NCBI GenBank assembly: GCA_023227945.1
Contig: JALOCC010000036.1
Span: forward strand, 1 to 18,798
Source of the DNA: Candidatus Omnitrophota bacterium
GTDB lineage: Bacteria > Omnitrophota > Gorgyraeia > Duberdicusellales > 4484-171
Direction: 5' to 3'
DNA: 18,798 nt
Of this stretch, positions 13,920 to 18,798 are shown in pieces (the first letter of the stretch is position 1; every line of letters begins with the position of its first letter). The translations under genes and the position numbers were made by a program. Under the pieces are notes generated by a model that made no database searches, was not told the DNA's origin, and saw only the letters and a program-made list of their open reading frames with translations.

Positions 13920-14981
13920 AAAAGGGTAAATCCGGTTTTAATATTCTTTATTGCCGCAAATTTAATGCTAAATGCAACTTATGCCCAGCCGAAAATACCT
14001 CAAGACAAAATTCCTTCTGACGTTGTACCTGGTTTAAAGAAGCAAATAGAAAAACTGTATTCGGAAAATCCCCTGGAGCGAAAACATGCTGTGATAACGA
14101 TAGGGGAATACGGAAAAGAGGCAGAAGCGGCAATCCCTTTTCTTATAGAGCTTATGGCGGATTCAAATTGTTGCCCCGAGCCTGGAGTTATATATGAACA
14201 TACTCCGCTTGTGAATGAAGCAGTTAACTGGGCTCTCATTCAGATAGGAACAACTTGCGTTAAACCGCTGATAAATGTTTTGGATAGCAGTTCGCCGCTT
14301 GTGCGGCGTAACGCGGCATATTGTTTAGGGCAGATTGCCGACAAAAGAGCGCTTTTGCCGCTTATAACATTATTAGACGATAAGGACCCAGCAGTTAAAT
14401 GGCAGGCAATACAGGCGCTTGCCGGATTAAAAGACAAACGTGCAACCGAGCCTTTGCTTAATTTATTAAACGATGAACATTTACGCGCGGATATAATATA
14501 TGTTTTAGGGCAAATTGGAGATGGCAGCGCAATAGATACTCTAAGTTTTTATCTAAAAGATAAAAACTTAGAGGTTCGCATTGCAGCCGCTTCAGCTTTA
14601 GGAAGCATCGGCCATAAAAGTGCGGTATTTTATTTAGTTGATGCGCTTTCTGACAGCGATAGCCGGGTTAAAATTGCGGCGATTCTTTCTTTGGGGCAAA
14701 TAGGCGATCCAAGCGCGGTAGATGCATTGGCTTCGGTTGTGAATAGCGAAAATACGGAATTAGGGGTTCGTGCAATTGACGCTTTAATGCAGATAGGAGG
14801 CGTTCCCGCAGCTGAAGCTTTGATATTATTTCTTGATAATAAAAATCCGGATATTCGGAAAAATGCTTCCTGGGCTTTGTATAGCATATGTGGTGCAGGG
14901 GTTAGTTTTGGAGAAGATGCAACTAAATGGAAAAATTGGATTAACGCAAATAAAAGCAGGCTTAAAAATAAAAAATCTTAA
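13917..14981 (+). CDS. Exported HEAT-repeat protein
   Basis: A 354-residue protein with a signal peptide (1-23, likely cut after TYA) and about eight HEAT/PBS-lyase-type repeats of roughly 31 residues between about 40 and 330. The repeat consensus is visible as VRRNAAYCLGQIADKRALLPLI, then VRIAAASALGSIGHKSA and VKIAAILSLGQIGDPSA: a helix with A..aLg.IgD, then a second helix of P.L..LL. Such solenoids bind protein partners; here in the periplasm or on the outer membrane. There are two adjacent Cys (85-86). A lysine-rich tail ends the protein. The next gene, a lipoprotein, follows after 37 nt and may share the transcript. The specific role is unknown. Confidence 0.88.
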   Translation: MKRVNPVLIFFIAANLMLNATYAQPKIPQDKIPSDVVPGLKKQIEKLYSENPLERKHAVITIGEYGKEAEAAIPFLIELMADSNCCPEPGVIYEHTPLVNEAVNWALIQIGTTCVKPLINVLDSSSPLVRRNAAYCLGQIADKRALLPLITLLDDKDPAVKWQAIQALAGLKDKRATEPLLNLLNDEHLRADIIYVLGQIGDGSAIDTLSFYLKDKNLEVRIAAASALGSIGHKSAVFYLVDALSDSDSRVKIAAILSLGQIGDPSAVDALASVVNSENTELGVRAIDALMQIGGVPAAEALILFLDNKNPDIRKNASWALYSICGAGVSFGEDATKWKNWINANKSRLKNKKS

Positions 14982-15018
14982 ATTTCTGTGCTAATTTATG
15001 TGTTGAGAAGGAGGGTTT

Positions 15019-15405
15019 ATGATTAAAAGGTTGTTTGGTCTAATGTTTGTTACGGTTTTGTTGTTGAATTTTACCGGTTGTGTTGCAGTTGTCGCCGGAG
15101 CTGCTGGCGGGGCAGGAACAGCTTTTTGGTTGGAAGGTAAAATCAAAGAGGAAGTAAAAGCGCTTATCCCTAAAGTTGTAAAAGCCACCACTTCTGCGTT
15201 AAAATCAATGAGGCTTGAGATCACAAAAACTACAGTTAAGGATGAGGTGGCACAAATTAAGGCTGAATATACTGACAAGAGAGTTGTTTGGATAGACATA
15301 AAAAAGCTGACGCAAGATTCATCGCAAATTGAGATACGCGTAGGCATGAAGGGCGATAAGGAAGCGTCTACGAAAATTTTAGAGAGAATCAAAAGATACC
15401 TTTAA
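15019..15405 (+). CDS. Small lipoprotein, DUF3568-like
   Basis: A 128-residue lipoprotein. Residues 1-20 are a lipoprotein signal ending in the lipobox FTGC, with Cys21 the acylation site. A Gly/Ala-rich stretch then leads to GTAFWLEGKI, which together with the alternating charged strands of the C-terminal half resembles the DUF3568 family of short lipoproteins. The second half alternates strands and a helix (IEIRVGMKGDKEASTKILERIKRYL). The residue after Cys21 is Val, not Asp, so export to the outer membrane is expected if the usual Lol rule holds. A GAAGGAGGG site precedes the ATG. A stable hairpin (15409-15429) begins 3 nt after the stop. Function unknown. Confidence 0.85.
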   Translation: MIKRLFGLMFVTVLLLNFTGCVAVVAGAAGGAGTAFWLEGKIKEEVKALIPKVVKATTSALKSMRLEITKTTVKDEVAQIKAEYTDKRVVWIDIKKLTQDSSQIEIRVGMKGDKEASTKILERIKRYL

Positions 15406-15408
15406 TTT

Positions 15409-15429
15409 ACCCCGACGTATCGTCGGGGT
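15409..15429. repeat. Short perfect hairpin after the lipoprotein gene
   Basis: ACCCCGACG (15409-15417) pairs with CGTCGGGGT (15421-15429) around a TAT loop. It starts 3 nt past the stop codon and lacks a U-run on either strand, so it may be a 3'-end stabiliser or repeat remnant instead of a classical terminator. Confidence 0.6.
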
Positions 15430-15640
15430 TACGGAGAAACTTCAAGCAAAATTCAAGGGTATTTATTCGATGCCCCAATACGTCACACAAAAACATGAGG
15501 TTTATTATTCTCCGAAGCCGCACTGAAGGTTAATTCCAAACGGCGAAGGATAATAAAATTCAACCCGCCAGAATTCACCAGTCCGGTAAACTTTTATATT
15601 ATTTGTATCGTCTAATTGTTATTATTTCTCTGAACTCCTT
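15430..15640 (-). other. Non-coding stretch with a hairpin and a minus-strand open-frame remnant
   Basis: No plus-strand gene is supported. On the minus strand an open frame of 37 codons without a start codon runs from about 15632 to a stop near 15509. Its C-terminal residues read FYYPSPFGINLQCGFGE. Over the same place TTTATTAT (15501-15508) pairs with ATAATAAA (15550-15557), and GCCG (15517-15520) with CGGC (15541-15544). It could be the tail of a decayed gene or part of a dispersed repeat carrying the hairpin at 15409-15429. I cannot tell which. Confidence 0.3.
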
Positions 15641-15651
15641 TTTAAACTTTA

Positions 15652-15680
15652 TTGACACTGTGGTAAGATTATGGTATCCT
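15652..15680 (+). promoter_or_regulatory. Promoter of the AbrB-type regulator
   Basis: A perfect TTGACA (15652-15657), a 17-nt spacer and TATCCT (15675-15680), preceded by TGG as an extended -10. Transcription would start near 15687, giving a leader of about 100 nt. Confidence 0.65.
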
Positions 15681-15717
15681 TTATCTATATAGTTATACTT
15701 TTCATACCAGTTATACT
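15672..15717 (+). promoter_or_regulatory. Candidate operator: direct and inverted repeats at the AbrB promoter
   Basis: AGTTATACT occurs exactly twice, at 15691-15699 and 15709-15717, an 18-nt period. TGGTAT (15672-15677, overlapping the -10) and ATACCA (15704-15709) are complementary. They cover the expected transcription start. Autoregulation by the downstream AbrB-type protein is the natural guess. Confidence 0.4.
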
Positions 15718-15789
15718 AAAGATTTTTTAATTCCCTACAGTGGGTTTATAAGGTTTTGATTTCTATGGCAAATCTAAAAAGGAGGAGAA

Positions 15790-16026
15790 ATGAGTAATTC
15801 CCCAAAATTTTACGGAAAAGTTCCGGTAGGAACTAAAGGGCAAATCGTTATTCCCCTCGAGGCGAGGAAAGCGATGAATATCAATCCAGGCGATAGCCTA
15901 ATTATTATTTCAGGCCCGCCGCATCATAATAAGGTTATCAGCATTATGCCTGAGGAAGAATTCAGTAAATTTTTAAAATTTTTCGAGGCACACATTACTA
16001 ATCTTAAAAAAGCAGTTTCTGAATAA
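15790..16026 (+). CDS. AbrB/SpoVT-type DNA-binding protein
   Basis: A 78-residue swapped-hairpin transcription factor. Residues 10-40 contain the AbrB core: KVPVGTKGQIVIPLEARKAMNINPGDSLII, with the KGQIVIP and PGD signatures. The C-terminal 25 residues form a likely helix (EEEFSKFLKFFEAHITNLKKA) that could mediate oligomerisation. An AAGGAGG site (15779-15785) precedes the ATG. These proteins act as transcriptional regulators or as antitoxins. No toxin gene lies beside it. The next genes encode an efflux system 72 nt downstream with their own probable promoter, so it is a candidate regulator of that system and of itself. Confidence 0.9.
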   Translation: MSNSPKFYGKVPVGTKGQIVIPLEARKAMNINPGDSLIIISGPPHHNKVISIMPEEEFSKFLKFFEAHITNLKKAVSE

Positions 16027-16045
16027 TAAAAAAACATTATGCGCG

Positions 16046-16073
16046 TTGTATTTTTTCTCGGATGAGATAATAT
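16046..16073 (+). promoter_or_regulatory. Candidate promoter of the efflux genes
   Basis: TTGTAT (16046-16051), 16 nt, then TAATAT (16068-16073); the overlapping TATAAT at 16071-16076 is an alternative -10. It lies between the AbrB-type gene and the TolC-like gene. Confidence 0.4.
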
Positions 16074-16098
16074 AATTATATAAGTTTAAAAAAATAGT

Positions 16099-17370
16099 AT
16101 GCGGATAAGCTTTGTTATATTTTTATTGTTTTCTTGTTTTTTTTATCCATCAACGTTGGTGATGGCCGAGGAAGCACTATCTTGGCATACTTGCGTAAAA
16201 GAGGCTGCGAAAAACCATCCAGATTTAATTTCTGCCGAAGAAGGCATAAAACAATCAGAAGCTACTAAAAAAGTTACCGCCAGCGCACTTTTTCCTCAAG
16301 TAAACAGCAATCTGGATGTGTCTACTGGAAGAACTGATAACGGAACGGTCTCTGCGGCAGGAGATAACTATACCTACGGAGTAACCGGCAGCCAACTTAT
16401 CTTTGACGGAGCCAAAACCATAAATAATGTGAATGCGGCTAAAGAAAATATAAAAGCAGCCAAAGAAAATTTTCGTTTTACTTCCGTAGATGTAAGGTTG
16501 CGCCTAAGAAAAGCTTTTGTTAATTTACTAAAAGCACAGGAAGGCGTGCATATCGCCAAAGATATTTACAAAATAAGGAGTAAGAATTTAGCGTTAATTA
16601 TGCTACGGTATCGTTCCGGCCTTGAACATAAGGGTGCGCTTTTGACTGCGGAAGCTAATTTATCGAAAGCAAAACTCGAAATTGCTATCGCAAATAGAGA
16701 CGTAATCGTTTCACAAAGGCAGCTGGCTAAAGAAATGGGAGAAATCGGGTCTACGTCACTTGCCGTTAATGGTGACTTTGAAGTGAAAGAATCTGTCGCC
16801 CAAAAGCCTGATTTTGAGATTTTAGCGAAGAATAATCCATCCTTTCAACAGTTGGCTGCGCAGGTCAATTCTGCCGACTTTGGAGTAAAAGCTGCCTACG
16901 CAAATTTTGCTCCGACACTTTCAGGCTCTGCGAGCGCAAACAAAAATGATTCGCGTTGGGCACCACATGATGACCAGTGGAACTTAGGGTTAAGCGTGTC
17001 TATGCCGGTATTTGAAGGCGGCCTTCGTATCGCCCAGGTTGAGCAGGCAAAAGCGGCATTAAACCAACTTAAAGCTAATGAGAAAAGCACAAGAGATGGG
17101 CTTATTTTTACCTTGGAGCAAACCTGGGCATTATTGCAGGATGCGATAGAGAATGTTAAGGTGCAAAAGGAGATTTTGTTTGCTACTGAAGAACGTTCAA
17201 AGATAGCCCAAGCACAATATTCTATCGGTTTTATGACGTTCGATAACTGGACCATTATCGAGGATAATTTAGTAAGTGCGAAAAACACTTATTTAAGCGC
17301 CCAGGCAGCTGCCTTGCTCGCGGAGGCTAACTGGATTCAGGCGAAAGGAGAAACGTTGGAATATGATTAA
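16099..17370 (+). CDS. TolC-like outer-membrane efflux channel
   Basis: A 423-residue outer-membrane efflux protein. Residues 1-23 are a signal peptide, probably cut after VMA. The two internal repeats of the TolC fold are seen. Each has a long amphipathic helix segment (for example KVTASALFPQVNSNLD at 57-72 and VKAAYANFAPTLSGSAS at 259-275) leading into a beta strand, followed by a second long helix region rich in Ala, Glu and Lys. YTYGVTGSQLIFDGAKT and WNLGLSVSMPVFEGGLR mark the paired membrane strands (L..F.GG motif). The stop overlaps the next gene's start by 8 nt, so the channel and fusion protein are translated together. It is the outer part of a tripartite exporter with the two following genes. 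Ligand unknown. Confidence 0.93.
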   Translation: MRISFVIFLLFSCFFYPSTLVMAEEALSWHTCVKEAAKNHPDLISAEEGIKQSEATKKVTASALFPQVNSNLDVSTGRTDNGTVSAAGDNYTYGVTGSQLIFDGAKTINNVNAAKENIKAAKENFRFTSVDVRLRLRKAFVNLLKAQEGVHIAKDIYKIRSKNLALIMLRYRSGLEHKGALLTAEANLSKAKLEIAIANRDVIVSQRQLAKEMGEIGSTSLAVNGDFEVKESVAQKPDFEILAKNNPSFQQLAAQVNSADFGVKAAYANFAPTLSGSASANKNDSRWAPHDDQWNLGLSVSMPVFEGGLRIAQVEQAKAALNQLKANEKSTRDGLIFTLEQTWALLQDAIENVKVQKEILFATEERSKIAQAQYSIGFMTFDNWTIIEDNLVSAKNTYLSAQAAALLAEANWIQAKGETLEYD

Positions 17371-18340
17371 AAAAAAGTTTATTCTGATTATTTTGCTGGT
17401 TCTCGTTGGCGTGGCTATCGGTTTTTTTAAGTTTAGGGCCAAGTCCGTAGTTGAAGATACCAGCCAGGAGATAACACCGTCGACAGGCACTATCCAAAAT
17501 ATAATTTCAACAACCGGAACGGTTTTACCTAAAAACAGATTAGAGATAAAGCCTCCTGTTGCCGGGCGCATCGAGAGTATTTCGGTCAAAGAAGGTGAAG
17601 AGGTGAAAATCGGACAAATTTTAGCATCGATGAGTTCGACCGAAAGAGCCGCGTTGTTAGATGCGGCGCGCGGGCAAGGACAAGATGCTTTGAGGTATTG
17701 GGAAGAGGCTTACAAACCGATAACGCTGCTTGCTCCTATCGATGGAGAGGTGATTGTCGCTACAACCCAACCAGGCCAGACAGTTACTACGAGTGATGAT
17801 GTGATTGTTCTTTCCGACCATTTAATAGTCCGCGCGCAGGTCGATGAAACAGATATAGGAAAAATTAAAGTCAGCCAGGATGCAAACATCATACTTGATG
17901 CCTACCCTGACATTAAAATAAAAGCAAAGGTTGAACATATTTATTATGAATCCGAGACAGTAAATAATGTGACCATATATAAAGTCGACCTGATTCCGGA
18001 AAGTGCGCCGGAATTTTTCCGTTCCGGTATGAACGCAACCGTAGATTTTACGATTTTAAATATTGAAAACGCCTTGCTTATACCGGTTGCCGCAGTCCAT
18101 AAAGATAAGAACGAGAATTATGTTTTGTTGAAACAGGCAGGTAGCGTGAATCCTGTTAAGCGCGTAGTTGAGTTGGGTGTTACAGATGATAAAAATTATG
18201 AAGTCATTTCCGGTGTAACTGCTAATGACACGATAATCATTACGACAAAAAAATATGTTTTTCCGAGTAACAATAATACCGGAAGCAACCCTTTTTTACC
18301 TAAGATGCCAAGCCACAAAAAAGAGAAAAACAACCAGTAA
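17363..18340 (+). CDS. Periplasmic membrane-fusion (adaptor) protein of an ABC exporter
   Basis: A HlyD/MacA-type adaptor linking an inner-membrane ABC transporter to the TolC-like channel. One N-terminal membrane helix (about 5-23) anchors it. The two lipoyl half-motifs are AGRIESISVKEGEEVKIGQIL (67-87) and APIDGEVIVATTQPGQTV (124-141). Only about 30 residues lie between them, so the helical hairpin that usually contacts TolC is very short. A beta-barrel domain (about 155-232, GMNATVDF) and a membrane-proximal domain (about 235-300) follow, with a polar Lys/Asn-rich tail. 325 aa is shorter than MacA (about 370). The gene overlaps the channel gene by 8 nt, and the ATPase gene starts 5 nt after its stop. 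Confidence 0.92.
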   Translation: MIKKKFILIILLVLVGVAIGFFKFRAKSVVEDTSQEITPSTGTIQNIISTTGTVLPKNRLEIKPPVAGRIESISVKEGEEVKIGQILASMSSTERAALLDAARGQGQDALRYWEEAYKPITLLAPIDGEVIVATTQPGQTVTTSDDVIVLSDHLIVRAQVDETDIGKIKVSQDANIILDAYPDIKIKAKVEHIYYESETVNNVTIYKVDLIPESAPEFFRSGMNATVDFTILNIENALLIPVAAVHKDKNENYVLLKQAGSVNPVKRVVELGVTDDKNYEVISGVTANDTIIITTKKYVFPSNNNTGSNPFLPKMPSHKKEKNNQ

Positions 18341-18345
18341 TAAAA

Positions 18346-18798
18346 ATGATTGAAACGAGAAATTTGTATAAAACTTACCAGATGGGCGAGATAAAAGTGG
18401 AAGCTTTGTGTGGAGTTTCTTTGAGAATCTTGCAGGGAGAATTTGTCGCAATTATGGGCGCTTCCGGCTCGGGCAAGTCCACTTTGATGCATGTATTAGG
18501 GCTCCTAGACCGTCCTGATTCAGGCGAATATTATATTGGCGGCGAAGATGTAACAAAACTTACCGACAGAGAACTGGCGTTAGTCAGAAACCGGTTAGTT
18601 GGTTTTGTTTTTCAGCAGTTCCATTTGTTGCCGAGAATGTCAGCGTTAGAAAACGCCGAATTGCCATTAATTTATGCCGGTAAAAGGCATTTAAAAGACA
18701 GGGCCATGAAAGAAATAGAAGAAGTCGGTTTAAAAGATAGAATGTTGCACAAGCCCAACGAGATGTCCGGCGGACAGCAACAGAGAGTGGCTATAGCC
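18346..18798 (+). CDS. ABC transporter ATP-binding protein, MacB/LolD type (partial)
   Basis: The frame starts at an ATG 5 nt after the adaptor stop and is open to the window edge, so only the first 151 residues are seen. Walker A is GASGSGKS (38-45), the Q-loop lies in GFVFQQF (86-92), and the ABC signature reads MSGGQQQR (140-147). RDRE-like and PLIYAG segments (TDRELALVRN 73-82, LPLIYAG 106-112) are typical of the LolD/MacB/FtsE-like subfamily, which drives mechanotransmission instead of transport through the ABC itself. Walker B and the D-loop lie beyond the window. Whether a permease is fused or separate cannot be seen. Together with the two preceding genes it makes a MacAB-TolC-like exporter. 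Confidence 0.93.
   Translation, partial: MIETRNLYKTYQMGEIKVEALCGVSLRILQGEFVAIMGASGSGKSTLMHVLGLLDRPDSGEYYIGGEDVTKLTDRELALVRNRLVGFVFQQFHLLPRMSALENAELPLIYAGKRHLKDRAMKEIEEVGLKDRMLHKPNEMSGGQQQRVAIA

Noticed and set aside
15765..15797. 10-codon leader peptide overlapping the AbrB start
   Set aside because: Very basic short frame that contains the AbrB ribosome site. No good ribosome site of its own, so likely chance.
1..18798. CRISPR array, tRNA, rRNA, transposase, phage or toxin-antitoxin module
   Set aside because: No regularly spaced repeats, cloverleaf, rRNA core or transposase/integrase signature seen. The AbrB-type gene has no adjacent toxin.

Overview
The window is an AT-rich bacterial segment, densely coded, with every convincing gene on the + strand and standard stop codons. 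A TolC-type outer-membrane channel, a lipoprotein with a lipobox and several signal peptides point to a cell with an outer membrane. The mix of small secreted HEAT and TolB-like proteins, a DUF3568-like lipoprotein, a Thi4-based thiamin route and many intergenic palindromes is what I would expect from an uncultured lineage such as Omnitrophota or a relative. That placement is an impression from gene content, not a demonstrated affiliation.

Region by region: (1) 22-3093 is a thiamin operon. Two tandem Thi4 thiazole synthases are followed by ThiM and ThiE. The first Thi4 carries the Cys of the sacrificial eukaryotic type. The second carries the His of the catalytic, sulfide-dependent archaeal type. 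(2) 3191-6851 is a P-type Ca2+-like ATPase, a PduO-type cobalamin adenosyltransferase and a small secreted protein with a TolB-like blade. (3) 6852-7191 contains no protein gene but has a promoter, several long-range pairings and a strong intrinsic terminator, so it probably encodes a small RNA or leader of about 170 nt. (4) 7192-8325 is a radical SAM protein with a C-terminal helix-hairpin-helix, of the putative DNA modification/repair family. (5) 8341-10134 has a promoter and a terminator ahead of a cold-shock protein gene, then a B12-binding-type radical SAM enzyme and a 46-codon Cys/His zinc-binding mini-protein. (6) 10325-10756 holds two long hairpins directly in front of a small unknown protein. 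(7) 10854-12230 is a membrane HD-GYP signalling protein. A palindromic element separates it from a beta-CASP metallo-beta-lactamase nuclease (12336-13739), which is followed by three GC-rich hairpins. (8) 13917-15405 encodes a periplasmic HEAT-repeat protein and a small lipoprotein. (9) 15409-15789 is a non-coding stretch with palindromes, a decayed-looking minus-strand reading frame and a strong promoter. (10) 15790-18798 is an AbrB-type regulator followed by a tripartite efflux cluster: TolC-like channel, membrane-fusion protein and MacB/LolD-type ABC ATPase, the last cut by the window end.

The most notable observations are the paired Cys-type and His-type Thi4 enzymes and the unassigned structured RNA at about 7001-7172. 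The terminator-bearing leader of the cold-shock gene and the structured elements placed between genes come next. I see no defence island, CRISPR array, tRNA, rRNA, transposase or prophage gene.
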